The notes: generated by a model not told the origin, from the sequence alone. 64,000 nt of DNA from Limosilactobacillus secaliphilus (GCF_001437055.1 NZ_JQBW01000006.1:127145-191144); one strand, 5' to 3'. Shown: positions 1-8,525, counted from the first letter of the stretch. Translations and numbers: made by a program.

Positions 1-1
1 G

Positions 2-121
2 CAGGCAGAACTCCCCCGCTTGTTAACCCTTTTAGGCTGTCAGAAATTCCATGACTTGAAGCAGGTTGATTACGTTCTCCATCAACAATTATGGGAATAC
101 GCTCAGCAGCGGCGGCTTTAA
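2..121 (+). CDS. C-terminal end of an unidentified protein (partial)
   Basis: An open frame enters from the left edge and ends at TAA 119-121. It gives 39 residues that end in WEYAQQRRL. Only the tail is present, rich in Leu, Gln and His, and I do not recognise the family. A strong hairpin follows 40 bases later and could end its transcript. The frame is judged coding only because it is open to the edge and is followed by a terminator; chance cannot be excluded over 40 codons. Confidence 0.45.
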   Translation, partial: QAELPRLLTLLGCQKFHDLKQVDYVLHQQLWEYAQQRRL

Positions 122-163
122 TTGCGGCACTAATTCACTGGCCCAATCAAATATAGAAATAAA

Positions 164-210
164 CACCTGACAATTGTTAACGCATAACAGTTGTCAGGTG
201 CTTTTATTTT
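164..210. terminator. Bidirectional hairpin terminator
   Basis: The arms CACCTGACAATTGTTA and ATAACAGTTGTCAGGTG pair around a 4-base loop, and CTTTTATTTTT follows on the plus strand. It lies between the partial plus-strand gene and the 3' end of the minus-strand ATPase, so it can serve both. Confidence 0.8.
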
Positions 211-222
211 TAATAACTTGAA

Positions 223-2499
223 TCACTGCTTCTTCCCCATCAAGGGTTGATAGAACAGGTCAATAATCACGGCAGCTACTAGGGCACCTACGACGGTTAA
301 GAGCAGGTTTTGCAGGTTGATTTTGGTCATCGCAATCCCAGCTAATGCTAAGACAAAGGTGATCAGAACATCCGCAATTTGAACTAAGGCCACTAACTTA
401 GCCGGGTAGTCCTGCCAGAAGAAGCGCTTGGTTCTGGTAATCAAAACAATCAACATCGCACTTAACACTAGGAAGACATAAACCATTGTCGAAATCGTAC
501 CATGTGACCAGCCGTGGGTATTCAGGTAGGCAACACCAGCAAAACCAATCACCGTCCAACCAGCTGCCAAGGAAAAGGCAATTTTAGCCAATTTGGCCAT
601 ATCCCAATCTTCGGGGTGCTGAGAAATTTCGACACGGTCGGTCCCGATCATCATCGTCACCATGTTGTTCATGATTGTGTAGATAACCATCGCATTCAGG
701 GCCATTGGCAGGTAGCCAAAGAAGAGGTAGCCCAAAGTTAGGAGCATGGTCAATTCGGCGGTTCGGGACAGTTTCGTCAATGACCACGTCGTCATTCGTT
801 GATAGACGCGGTGGCCAGCGTCCAAAATCTTAACGATAGACGTCAACCCGTCATCCAAGAGCACCATCTTACCAGATTTCTTGGCAACATCGGCAGCGTT
901 GGAAACGGCAATCCCGACTTCGGCTTGCTTCAGGGCCGGAGAATCATTGACCCCATCGCCAGTCATACCAACGATGTAGCCCTTCTTTTGGAAGAATTTG
1001 ACCATCTTGAGTTTATCCTCTGGCAAAACGTCCGCAATGCCGGCAAGGTTATCAATATCCGTCTGGTCGTCAAAGTCATGAATTGAAATGACCTCACCAT
1101 TCAAGTCAACGGTCTTGGCCACCGCCGCGGCAGTCCGTTGGTTGTCACCAGTCAACATGATTGGCCGTACGCCACGGCGCTTAAATTCCTGCAGGGCAGC
1201 TTTGGAATCGGGCCGCACCTGATCCTGCAAAATAAAGACGCCTGCCAATTGATCATCAACTAAGGCCGCCACTGAACGACCGGCCTGAAAATCAATTTGT
1301 GTTACGACATTATCAGCGTTGGGGTCAATCAGTGATAACTGCTTGAACGATCCTAATTTAACATTGTGGCCTTTCACATCCGCCATGGAATAGCCTGTGT
1401 CAGAGGTGAAGGGCGTGAATGATTCGGCGGCTAAGGGAGTGATCCCCTGAGAATTTATGTACTCATCTACGGCACGATCGATGATGCCTGGGTTGCGCCG
1501 GTCAGTAGCCGCACTCACCAGGGTCAAAATTGCTGTATCATCTTGATCACTAGTGTTGGTAAAGGAAGCCACTGCCGTCTTATTTTCGGTAATGGTCCCC
1601 GTTTTATCCAAAAGCAGCAGGTTAAGGTTCGCTGCATCTTGAATCCCTGTTAAGTCAGCGGTTAAAACGCCCTCCTTACTCAGCCGTGTCGCTTCAAAGG
1701 AGTTTGATAAGGCAAAAGTTGACGGCATCGCCACTGGTATGGAGGCGATGAACATCATGCCCAAGAATGGGAGCATTTCAATGAAGGTGTTTAATGTGCC
1801 GCCCTTAAAGAACGAAGCAACGATGATTACCAAAGTCAACACCCCGTCAAGCAGGCACAGGTAATAGATGATCTTGGTCAGTAATTGCTGTAAGTGGCCT
1901 GGCGCCGCCGAATTGTTAATCAGATTAATCGTCTTACCAGACCGTGAAGCTGATCCAGTGGCACAAACCACCGCCAGTCCGGATCCTTCAACGACCGTCG
2001 TTCCAGCATAGGCACTGTCATCCCGATGCTTCTTGACCGCCTTTGATTCACCGGTAATTGAGCTTTCATCAACTGCGATCTCACCGTCAACTATTTTAAC
2101 GTCGGCAGCCAAGACATCACCACGCTGCAAACTTACAAGGTCGCCAACCACAATGTACTTTGAATTTACCTTAGTCCAGTGGTGGTCACGCTTAACGGCA
2201 ACCGTTGGCGTCAATTGATGCGAAATATTGTTCAACACCCGCCGTGATTGCTTCTTTTTGGCAGCACCATTCCAAGCGGCAAATAGGAGCATGGCGAGAA
2301 CAAACAATGATTGAACCCACTTACCCAGGACACATTCCAGAATAATCGTTGCTTCTAGAATCCAAGCAGACAGGTTCCATAACTTGGAAAGAAACTCCTG
2401 TACAAAGTTAAATTGTGGTTCCGGAACCTCGTTTAACCCTTGCTCTTTGATTTTTTGATCAACTTCCTCTTGTGTGAGGCCGCTATATTCTTTATCCAT
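223..2499 (-). CDS. P-type ATPase, plasma-membrane proton-efflux (P3A) type
   Basis: The 758-residue protein is an integral membrane ATPase that couples ATP hydrolysis to cation export; H+ is the likely ion by family resemblance. Visible features are an N-terminal cation-ATPase domain, TGES (residues 149-152) in the actuator domain, PVAMP in the ion-binding helix (about 255-259), and the phosphorylation motif DKTGT with Asp about 298. The hinge MTGDGVNDSPALK follows, then several C-terminal hydrophobic segments. PVAMP in place of PVALP, together with the short length and no heavy-metal domain, points to the P3 group over Ca2+ pumps or copper pumps. The start has AAGGAGG 7 bases upstream. In lactobacilli such pumps are usually linked to pH or ion homeostasis; the substrate here is inference. 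Confidence 0.9.
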   Translation of the reverse strand: MDKEYSGLTQEEVDQKIKEQGLNEVPEPQFNFVQEFLSKLWNLSAWILEATIILECVLGKWVQSLFVLAMLLFAAWNGAAKKKQSRRVLNNISHQLTPTVAVKRDHHWTKVNSKYIVVGDLVSLQRGDVLAADVKIVDGEIAVDESSITGESKAVKKHRDDSAYAGTTVVEGSGLAVVCATGSASRSGKTINLINNSAAPGHLQQLLTKIIYYLCLLDGVLTLVIIVASFFKGGTLNTFIEMLPFLGMMFIASIPVAMPSTFALSNSFEATRLSKEGVLTADLTGIQDAANLNLLLLDKTGTITENKTAVASFTNTSDQDDTAILTLVSAATDRRNPGIIDRAVDEYINSQGITPLAAESFTPFTSDTGYSMADVKGHNVKLGSFKQLSLIDPNADNVVTQIDFQAGRSVAALVDDQLAGVFILQDQVRPDSKAALQEFKRRGVRPIMLTGDNQRTAAAVAKTVDLNGEVISIHDFDDQTDIDNLAGIADVLPEDKLKMVKFFQKKGYIVGMTGDGVNDSPALKQAEVGIAVSNAADVAKKSGKMVLLDDGLTSIVKILDAGHRVYQRMTTWSLTKLSRTAELTMLLTLGYLFFGYLPMALNAMVIYTIMNNMVTMMIGTDRVEISQHPEDWDMAKLAKIAFSLAAGWTVIGFAGVAYLNTHGWSHGTISTMVYVFLVLSAMLIVLITRTKRFFWQDYPAKLVALVQIADVLITFVLALAGIAMTKINLQNLLLTVVGALVAAVIIDLFYQPLMGKKQ

Positions 2500-2572
2500 G
2501 GTCTTCCTCCTTCATCTACTAGGGCTAAGGTAACATGCAACTCTTAGTAAATAAAATACATAATTCTAGTCT

Positions 2573-2597
2573 GTGATATTTAATAATTAGATATCAC
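2573..2597. promoter_or_regulatory. Inverted repeat upstream of the P-type ATPase
   Basis: GTGATAT and ATATCAC form perfect 7-base arms around an AT-rich 11-base centre, about 75 bases upstream of the ATPase start. The layout suits a repressor or activator dimer site. No cognate regulator can be named from the sequence. Confidence 0.4.
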
Positions 2598-2621
2598 GTT
2601 TTTAGTTAAACAATGGCCAGA

Positions 2622-2664
2622 CTAAAAAAGACTCCAGCAATCGACAAAATCGTTGCTAGAGTCT
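2622..2664 (-). terminator. Terminator of the LCP gene
   Basis: On the minus strand a hairpin of about 14 pairs (GACTCTAGCAACGAT with its partner) is followed by TTTTTTAGT, 36 bases past the LCP stop codon. Confidence 0.75.
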
Positions 2665-2699
2665 CGACACTTTTGAAGAGGAACAAGGCTCATTAATTC

Positions 2700-3761
2700 C
2701 TATTCTTGCTGATAAACGTTGTAGCGGGCCTGGTGCGGCAGTTGGAAATTCAATTCACGATACCCGTCCCAGCTAGTCTGTTGGTGATACATCCGGCTTT
2801 CGTTATTCGATACATGCTGCGGATTCAACCCTAACGCCATTCGCACTTCACGCGACACACGATTCATTTCATGCGGCGTCGCAATTTGAAAACTGACCCC
2901 TTGTATCAACGCATCCTTTCCCTGCAAGTGGTCCCGGTTAACATGATTCATTGCCACCCGGTACTTGAGGTAAATTGGCAGCGGATGGCTGATGGGCATG
3001 TCAGTGCGGACACCATCTTTAGCGGCCGCCAGGACCTGATTGGCGACTGTAATTGAACTACGCTTTTTCAATGATAATAAGACCGAATTGATCACCTGCT
3101 GGCCACGCTTTTGACGCCCATAATCATTGTTGGGATCGTCATAACGCATCCGGCTGTATTTTAGTGCTTCGTTGCCATTTAAATGTTGACGACCCTTCTT
3201 AAAGTGGTGGCCTTCATAAGTAAAAGCAAACGGATTGTCGACATCGACACCGCCAACCGCGTTGACCACCCTTTTTAGAGCGCCCATATTCACTAGGGCA
3301 TAGTAATTGACGGGCACGCCGAGCAACTCAGAGACCTGTTTCTTTGCCATGGACGGTCCGCCAATCGCATAGGCTGCGTTGATTTTGACATATTTATCGC
3401 CGTGTTTGCTGTGTACTTTGACGAGCGTGTCACGTGGGATCGCCACCATCAAAACCTTTTGCTGCTGCGGATTTACGGTCAAAAGTTCCATCGTGTCGGT
3501 ATTGCCGGCATAACTAGTGCCACGGCCTAGCGCTCCAACATCAGTCCCCATCACTAATACGCTAAAGGGCCGTTTTTCTTTCAAACGCCGGGGCAATGAC
3601 TGTTCATGACTGACATCCACCGATTTAGCCGTTGAATGAAACGCTTGAAACTCATGAAATGCAAAACCCAGAAAAGCTAGCCCAAGGAGCAACATTAATA
3701 AGCGAAGCGAGAGATGATGTTTCCTTGCTTGTGCGTGTTTTGGCCGCTGACGAATATTCAT
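2700..3761 (-). CDS. LytR-CpsA-Psr (LCP) family cell-wall polymer ligase
   Basis: LCP proteins transfer teichoic acids or capsule polymers from undecaprenyl pyrophosphate to peptidoglycan on the outer membrane face. The 353-residue product begins with a basic stretch and one membrane segment (about residues 20-40, LLMLLLGLAFLGFAF), then an extracellular LCP domain. That domain holds the typical MGTD, PRDT (IPRDTLVKV) and Arg-rich YSRMRYDD...GRQKRGQ stretches whose Arg/Asp residues bind the lipid pyrophosphate. ATG at 3761 is chosen over TTG 3782 because GAAGGG lies 9 bases before it. The gene is divergent from the LysR gene. The exact polymer cannot be told. Older annotation would call it a LytR transcriptional regulator. 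Confidence 0.88.
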   Translation of the reverse strand: MNIRQRPKHAQARKHHLSLRLLMLLLGLAFLGFAFHEFQAFHSTAKSVDVSHEQSLPRRLKEKRPFSVLVMGTDVGALGRGTSYAGNTDTMELLTVNPQQQKVLMVAIPRDTLVKVHSKHGDKYVKINAAYAIGGPSMAKKQVSELLGVPVNYYALVNMGALKRVVNAVGGVDVDNPFAFTYEGHHFKKGRQHLNGNEALKYSRMRYDDPNNDYGRQKRGQQVINSVLLSLKKRSSITVANQVLAAAKDGVRTDMPISHPLPIYLKYRVAMNHVNRDHLQGKDALIQGVSFQIATPHEMNRVSREVRMALGLNPQHVSNNESRMYHQQTSWDGYRELNFQLPHQARYNVYQQE

Positions 3762-3852
3762 TATGAATTGCCCTTCTTTCAACTGATTCGATGTTTATAA
3801 ACTAGTTTAAGAAAAGCTCAGCCAAAAATAAAATACCGTTTTATAATACATG

Positions 3853-3873
3853 ATATAAACTTTTTATATATCA
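3853..3873. promoter_or_regulatory. Inverted repeat just before the LysR gene
   Basis: TGATATA and TATATCA are perfect 7-base arms with a 7-base centre, ending about a dozen bases before the LysR start. The position between two divergent genes and the T-rich/A-rich dyad fit a LysR-type autoregulatory site. The coordinate may be off by one or two bases. Confidence 0.4.
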
Positions 3874-3885
3874 GTGGTGATTAAC

Positions 3886-4740
3886 ATGAATATGAAACAG
3901 ATTCATTACTTCTTAGTCGTGGCGTCTGAACACCAGATTACGTCAGCGGCTAAACTTTTATATATGGAACAGCCGCCACTTTCCTACCAAATCAAGCAAC
4001 TTGAAAAGGAATTAGGCACCAAGTTGTTCATCCGTAAGCCGCATGGTCTGGAACTGACAGCTGCGGGTGAAAGCTTTCGTCACTATGCCGCAAAAATAGA
4101 ACGGTTGAACTTACAGGCCAAAGAGGAATTAACCCGGACTAATGACGGCACAATGGGCAGCTTAAAAATTGGTATTATTTCTTCTGCTGCACCACAACTC
4201 AACAGTCCCTCAATTCACCAATTCACGACCTACTACCCAAATGTTAGCTTCCAAGTTACGGATGCCAACACTTTCAAGTTGCTCAAACAACTGAAAAATG
4301 GGCTCTTGGATTTGGCAATCATCCGAACACCCTTTAACCAACAGGGGCTGAACACGAAGAATCTGGCCAGTGACCAAATGACCGCAGTCTTCAATAGCAA
4401 ATTTTATTCTTTAAACGAGGGCGTCACACTAAAAGAGCTCAGTCAAGTGCCGCTAATCATTTATCGGCGCTTCGAGTCATTACTCAATGATAGTTTTGCC
4501 CGTCATGGGATCCGCCCATTTTATGCCGTTAAATGCGACGATGCGCGAACAGCCATTAATTGGGCAGATCAAGGAATGGGGGTCGCCATTGTTCCTGAAC
4601 GGGTTGCCCATCTCTACTCAAAGCAGACGATCAAAACGATCAACTACCCAGCTTGGCAAACAAAGCTAGTCCTCGCTTGGTCGCCAAATAAAAACGAGAG
4701 TCCCCTCCTAAAACGTTTCATCGCTGCCTTTTCAGATTGA
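3886..4740 (+). CDS. LysR-family transcriptional regulator
   Basis: The 284-residue protein has an N-terminal winged helix-turn-helix (about residues 3-62: YFLVVASEHQITSAAKLL, then QPPLSYQIKQLEKELG). A C-terminal periplasmic-binding-like effector domain runs from about 90 to the end. Length matches the family. Two GTG codons lie upstream in frame, but the ATG at 3886 (or the next at 3892) fits the conserved MxMKQIHYF start better; the ribosome site is weak (GGTG). It is divergent from the LCP gene and convergent with osmC, so its target cannot be read off the neighbours. Effector unknown. Confidence 0.9.
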   Translation: MNMKQIHYFLVVASEHQITSAAKLLYMEQPPLSYQIKQLEKELGTKLFIRKPHGLELTAAGESFRHYAAKIERLNLQAKEELTRTNDGTMGSLKIGIISSAAPQLNSPSIHQFTTYYPNVSFQVTDANTFKLLKQLKNGLLDLAIIRTPFNQQGLNTKNLASDQMTAVFNSKFYSLNEGVTLKELSQVPLIIYRRFESLLNDSFARHGIRPFYAVKCDDARTAINWADQGMGVAIVPERVAHLYSKQTIKTINYPAWQTKLVLAWSPNKNESPLLKRFIAAFSD

Positions 4741-4741
4741 A

Positions 4742-4792
4742 AAACGGGCCTCACCATGCTGACAATGCCAGCTGCTGAAGCCCGTATCTTAT
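4742..4792. terminator. Possible terminator between convergent genes
   Basis: ACGGGC and GCCCGT arms enclose a long partly paired loop. On the minus strand the hairpin is followed by TTTTT. It lies between the LysR stop and the OsmC stop and may act on both. Confidence 0.5.
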
Positions 4793-4832
4793 ATCTAAAC
4801 TTTTATTTGAAATAACTCTAGTCGATCAACTT

Positions 4833-5246
4833 TTATTCGGCAATCGTCACAGTCATCGCTACCGCCTTAGCAACCGTTTGGTAGACCGTTGAAACGGCGA
4901 GAACGTGGTCGACAAAGGACTGCTGTTCCTCCTTTGACAGGTCGGTGTCCATCGCCACTTGCAGGTGCATTTTCGTGACAATGGATTGGCTGTGGCCTAA
5001 ATCCTTTGTCGTGGCCGAGGTTGTCAAATGGAAGTTCTTAATTGCCAACTGATGCGACTTAATTACCATTCCCGCCGACATCGTGACACAAGAATTCACC
5101 GCTCCCGTCAAGTATTCAACTGGGTTCGGACCAGTCTCCTGACCATCGCTCTTGATTGTGTCACACATAAAGGTATGCTCACGCGCTTGATTTTTGATTG
5201 CCCATTCGGAATCACCCAAGCAAGTTGTTACTTTGTATTCTGACAT
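4833..5246 (-). CDS. OsmC family protein
   Basis: The 137-residue length matches OsmC/YhfA proteins, cytosolic dimers that reduce organic hydroperoxides with a pair of cysteines. One Cys lies in VNSCVTMSAG (about residue 52), the usual helix position of the first catalytic Cys. The second conserved Cys of Ohr/OsmC (VCPYS-like) is not seen in the C-terminal half, so this belongs to the wider OsmC-like group and peroxidase activity is uncertain. The start is preceded by AGGAGGTG. It follows the RsmF-type methyltransferase by only 11 bases and is probably cotranscribed with it. Confidence 0.85.
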   Translation of the reverse strand: MSEYKVTTCLGDSEWAIKNQAREHTFMCDTIKSDGQETGPNPVEYLTGAVNSCVTMSAGMVIKSHQLAIKNFHLTTSATTKDLGHSQSIVTKMHLQVAMDTDLSKEEQQSFVDHVLAVSTVYQTVAKAVAMTVTIAE

Positions 5247-5257
5247 AACAACACCTC

Positions 5258-6637
5258 CTAGAAACGTAATCCTTTCGGGAAGAAATTCTTAATTGTGTGG
5301 TTGACCAGCTTGCCCCAACCGCAGCTGTGGCCTTCACAAGTCAGCAAGTACCAACCGTTGCCAGCAAACGAATCACTGACATTCACGACATCACCATGGA
5401 CATATTGCCGCCATTGATCTGGCGTCAATTCAATCTGACGTTTAACTTCACTCGAGGTCAACGTCAAAGCCCAGGCCAAAGCTGGTTCAAACCGCTTCTT
5501 CTTAAAGGTCCCCAAGTGCAGCCCTGGGGAAATCAGGTCAAGACCACTTAAGTCAATCATCTGGTCAGGCAAGGCATACAGCTGGTCGCCAAATTTGACG
5601 AGCCGCCGTTCAGCAAAGTCAGGTACGTTTTTTGTCTGCCACTGCTTGAACAGTTGTTGCTCGTCGCGACTGACCTGCCATGGCTCCTGCCCACGACGCT
5701 TCTTTTTCTTGCGCTTTGGCCGTGTTGTCGCAGCCGCCGTTGACAATTGCAGCTTAGCGATGAAATGGCCTTCCCCTTTGAAGTGGTGAGGGAATAAACG
5801 AACAGCCTTGGCCAATTCCGGATTGTTATCCGCCCACTCTGGCCGTGCATGATCCATTCCGTCAACTAGCGGGATCGGCAGCATGCGCAAGTCTGGATAC
5901 TCTTTCAACAGCCAGGCCATGTTTTGCTCATCTTCTTCTGGAGCAAACGTACAGGTGGAATAAACCAGGACGCCACCCGGTTTCAGCATCTGCATTGCCG
6001 AAGCCAAAATCTTGCGTTGACGATTGGCACATTCGCTCGGATAATCTGGATTCCAGTAGCTGATGGCCTGCGGATCCTTACGAAACATCCCTTCACCAGA
6101 ACATGGAGCATCAACTAGAATCCGGTCAAAAAAGCCGGCAAACTTGGGAACCAATTTTTGCGGCTCTTCGTTGGCCACAACCGTGTTCGCCGTGCCCCAG
6201 CGTTCCAAGTTGCTGGCAAGGACGCGAGCACGCTTGGTAAAAATCTCGTTAGCCACTAACAAGCCTTGGTCATGCATCTTGCCAATTAAGTGGGTACTCT
6301 TGCCGCCTGGAGCCGCACAGAGGTCCAAGACTTTTTCACCTGGTTGCGGGTCGACAACTTCACCCACCTGCATTGCGGATGGTTCTTGACTGTAAACCCA
6401 GCCGGTGACATGATCCAAAGATTTGCCATCGACCGACCCATAAAAGCCAGTGGCCACACCTGGTACCGGTCCAGCGGCCTTTTCCAGAGTCTGTGTGGGA
6501 CGGCCATTCTTCAAGGGATTGATCCGAAAGCCACTATAACTGTCCCCTTGCAGCGCTGCTAAGAAATCATCGGCTTCGTCACCCATGAGTTGACGATATT
6601 TTTTGATAAACGTGTCTGGCAGTTTAATCACTGTCAA
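5258..6637 (-). CDS. rsmF: RsmF/YebU-type 16S rRNA (cytosine-C5) methyltransferase
   Basis: The 459-residue protein has a SAM-dependent Nol1/Nop2/Sun catalytic domain (about 1-290) with LDLCAAPGGKSTHL for SAM binding. The two catalytic cysteines lie in DAPCSGEGMF and YSTCTFAPEED. A basic KRKKKKRRG linker follows, then the C-terminal RsmF-specific domain. It would methylate a cytosine of 16S rRNA in the small subunit; the exact position is by homology only. The start appears to be TTG with AAGGAG 6 bases ahead; GTG at 6631 is an alternative. A second NSUN-family gene (rsmB, 30890-32227) in the window has the N-terminal NusB-like domain this one lacks. Confidence 0.88.
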   Translation of the reverse strand: MTVIKLPDTFIKKYRQLMGDEADDFLAALQGDSYSGFRINPLKNGRPTQTLEKAAGPVPGVATGFYGSVDGKSLDHVTGWVYSQEPSAMQVGEVVDPQPGEKVLDLCAAPGGKSTHLIGKMHDQGLLVANEIFTKRARVLASNLERWGTANTVVANEEPQKLVPKFAGFFDRILVDAPCSGEGMFRKDPQAISYWNPDYPSECANRQRKILASAMQMLKPGGVLVYSTCTFAPEEDEQNMAWLLKEYPDLRMLPIPLVDGMDHARPEWADNNPELAKAVRLFPHHFKGEGHFIAKLQLSTAAATTRPKRKKKKRRGQEPWQVSRDEQQLFKQWQTKNVPDFAERRLVKFGDQLYALPDQMIDLSGLDLISPGLHLGTFKKKRFEPALAWALTLTSSEVKRQIELTPDQWRQYVHGDVVNVSDSFAGNGWYLLTCEGHSCGWGKLVNHTIKNFFPKGLRF

Positions 6638-6666
6638 TCACAACTCCTTTTATGCTTTTTCTTATT

Positions 6667-7584
6667 TTACCATGCTCGATAATAGTGGCGTGGAGCCCGT
6701 GCAATTGGCCGCGGATAATGTCCATAGAAATGAAACTGTCCTTCGTTGTTCGCTTTGCTATCTTCGGCCGGCTCAGCGTTGGGCGGAACGGGAACTGCCA
6801 TCGTCGAATCAAAGTAGTAGCTACCGTCACGATAGTTGATAACGACACCCGGCTCCACGTTTTGCAGGTAAACGTTAAAGTTCAGCCGGCCATCCGTTGA
6901 AATTGCCTGCAGGTTGATCCCACGCGGCACTAGTTCGTTACCCCGAAAAATCGGTGTCGCTTGGTAGATTACTTTTTGCCCATGTTCAATGGCATGGCGA
7001 ACTTTGGTCTCATAGATGGTTTGGATTTCCTGGTTGACAAAGTCCGTCTCCGTAAATAGATTTCGTGGATTGTCTTGATCGCCGACAACACCCGCGCTGT
7101 ATTGACCAGTTTGAGGATTAATCCCCGCAGTCAATGAATAGGCAATCAAGTGGCCACGGTTGTAGACTAGTTGACCATCACTATTATGGTGCCAACCAGC
7201 TGGCTGCACCGACTGATCCGTCCGCAGATTGGTGTCCGCATGGTTGCGTCGTTCCAAAAAGGCCGTATTTCCGGCTGAGGTCCGTCCTTGAGCATCCAGC
7301 GGTCCGTAAAGCACCTGGTTCTTCCGCCATGATTTCGGGTTTAAACTTGAGCGACCATTATTGACATAAATGATCACTCCCTCGCCAGGTTGATAGGTAT
7401 GGTTAGCTAACTGCAACTTCTGCTGGGCAGTTAATCCGCCCACCTGGCTGTCAGGACGTGATTCTTTTTTAATTAACTGATTTGCTTCCTGCTCTTGATT
7501 GTAATAGTGATCGGCAACGAGCAGGCCAACACCAATTGTCATCCCCACAACGAGCAATAACAATTGCTTAAAAAACTTGCGCAA
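6667..7584 (-). CDS. Membrane-anchored DNA/RNA non-specific endonuclease (EndA-like)
   Basis: The 305-residue protein begins with a signal anchor (FFKQLLLLVVGMTIGVGLLV). A His-Me finger nuclease domain follows from about residue 70 to 250. The catalytic segment is YNRGHLIAY, with the general-base His, and DNPRNLFTETDFVNQ supplies the likely Mg-binding Asn. The family motif is DRGH; here the first residue is Asn. The C-terminal tail is Pro/Arg-rich. In streptococci EndA is a surface nuclease for DNA uptake or degradation; competence is not evident here, so nutrient or biofilm DNA degradation is equally possible. The start looks like TTG after AGGTGATG. It is the first gene of a possible unit with rsmF and osmC. 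Confidence 0.85.
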   Translation of the reverse strand: MRKFFKQLLLLVVGMTIGVGLLVADHYYNQEQEANQLIKKESRPDSQVGGLTAQQKLQLANHTYQPGEGVIIYVNNGRSSLNPKSWRKNQVLYGPLDAQGRTSAGNTAFLERRNHADTNLRTDQSVQPAGWHHNSDGQLVYNRGHLIAYSLTAGINPQTGQYSAGVVGDQDNPRNLFTETDFVNQEIQTIYETKVRHAIEHGQKVIYQATPIFRGNELVPRGINLQAISTDGRLNFNVYLQNVEPGVVINYRDGSYYFDSTMAVPVPPNAEPAEDSKANNEGQFHFYGHYPRPIARAPRHYYRAW

Positions 7585-7885
7585 ATTTCATCACCTATTT
7601 GTCGTAATTATCATTATTTTAGCCACCAACCCGCTGTCGCCCAAATGATTCGCCTGATTTTTGCCTAATTTTTAGCAGCGTGATGAAAATTTAAAAAAAT
7701 ACGCGGATAACTTACGATCATGTGTTTGATAATGGCGTATGATTCATTTAATGGTGGTATACGGTAATAGAGTCGTTAACTTAAATCAAAATTCGTATCT
7801 TAGTTTTTGGATGATTTGGGCATTCTACTTAGCCTGCTTTTCAGTCTCAACAACTATAAACTTCGATCTTCAAAAGCTAATATGA
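7585..7885. other. Intergenic stretch without a recognisable gene
   Basis: AT-rich DNA between the nuclease gene and the small RNA promoter. I see no ORF with a ribosome site, no tRNA and no clear terminator. Promoters for the nuclease may lie at its left end on the minus strand. Confidence 0.6.
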
Positions 7886-7990
7886 TATACTAGAAATGCA
7901 AAAGGACAAGAGGTGTGAGCTCTCGTCCCTTTGCGTTCCGGAAATAACAAGCTAACCTGCTAACCGCTATTTGCGATTAGCTTTTTTTAT
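7862..7990 (+). ncRNA. Small two-hairpin RNA, candidate type I antitoxin
   Basis: A promoter TTCGAT-N18-TATACT (-10 at 7886-7891) is followed by about 95 transcribed bases with no ORF. The first hairpin pairs GCAAAAGGACAAGAG with CTCTCGTCCCTTTGC. The RNA ends in a terminator hairpin, GCTAACCGC/GCGATTAGC, plus TTTTTTT (7981-7988). On the opposite strand a hydrophobic reading frame ends at 7967 inside this terminator. Two convergent transcripts overlapping at their 3' ends is the layout of TxpA/BsrE- and Fst-type toxin-antitoxin loci. The transcript itself is inferred. Confidence 0.5.
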
Positions 7991-8093
7991 TATCGCGTAA
8001 GCTTTAGCGAAGTTGATCGCCGCTACCGACAATAACAATATCGTCAGTGCGATAACTTTGCAGCCTCTCTTTCCGGAGATCTTTATTATCCAT
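7967..8093 (-). pseudogene. Possible frameshifted small membrane toxin opposite the small RNA
   Basis: An ATG at 8093 with AAAGGGG 8 bases ahead opens only a hydrophilic 29-codon frame (MDNKDLRKERLQ..., stop 8004-8006). The +1 frame over the same DNA reads VIALTILLLSVAAINFAKAY followed by a basic end KKANRK and stop at 7967-7969. That is the shape of a TxpA/holin-like toxin, but this frame has no start codon. One inserted base near 8060-8075 would explain it, so I call it a likely decayed toxin. A candidate promoter TTGTCT-N17-TATGTT lies upstream at about 8165-8215 on the minus strand. Alternatively the 29-residue peptide is the real product. Confidence 0.35.
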
Positions 8094-8257
8094 CAGATCA
8101 TCCCCTTTCCGGATTCAGGGATTCACTTCCGGAACGCTGTAACCAATTTCAGGAGTAGCAAATTCCTTCCCTTGATTACATCTATCAACATACCTTATTA
8201 ATGTATAGAAGACAACGATAACCTGTAACCTTTTATCTCGTGAATTGATATTTCAAA

Positions 8258-8300
8258 CAAAAAAATAAGCCATCAAGTATCTGCTTGATGACTTATCTTT
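8258..8300 (-). terminator. Terminator, probably the ancestral rplS terminator
   Basis: AAGCCATCAAG and CTTGATGACTT form an 11-pair hairpin with one mismatch, followed on the minus strand by TATTTTTTTG. It stands 46 bases past the stop codon of the duplicated rplS tail at 8346-8403, just where the terminator of an undisturbed rplS would be. Confidence 0.65.
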
Positions 8301-8345
8301 TGTTAAACAAGAAACGTTTAAATTTCCTGTTACTCTAAGGCTCTG

Positions 8346-8403
8346 CTTACTTGTCGGCGTCGCGGCGCTTTTCAGCGATACGGGTAGCCTTACCAGTACG
8401 TGC
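8346..8403 (-). repeat. Duplicate of the rplS 3' end (candidate att site, left)
   Basis: These 58 bases match 9662-9719 at 57 positions. Read on the minus strand they encode the last 18 codons of L19 (ending RRDADK) plus the stop. The single difference is a synonymous Thr codon change (ACC against ACT). Identity stops sharply on both sides, as expected for the core duplicated when an integrative element inserts into the 3' end of a gene. Confidence 0.85.
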
Positions 8404-8525
8404 TCTGAGTTGCTTAATATTTCTGTGAATATCTCACGGTGGGGTCAGCGCCTTGGCAACGCCATAAAGCTAACGCAGAAATTATTATTTGTCATCATGA
8501 TTAGTTCATGTATATTGCATACAAC

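Noticed and set aside
8013-8201. A 62-codon plus-strand ORF across the first small RNA locus
   Set aside because: No ribosome site, and it lies antisense to the candidate toxin mRNA with its promoter; the frame is best read as a shadow.
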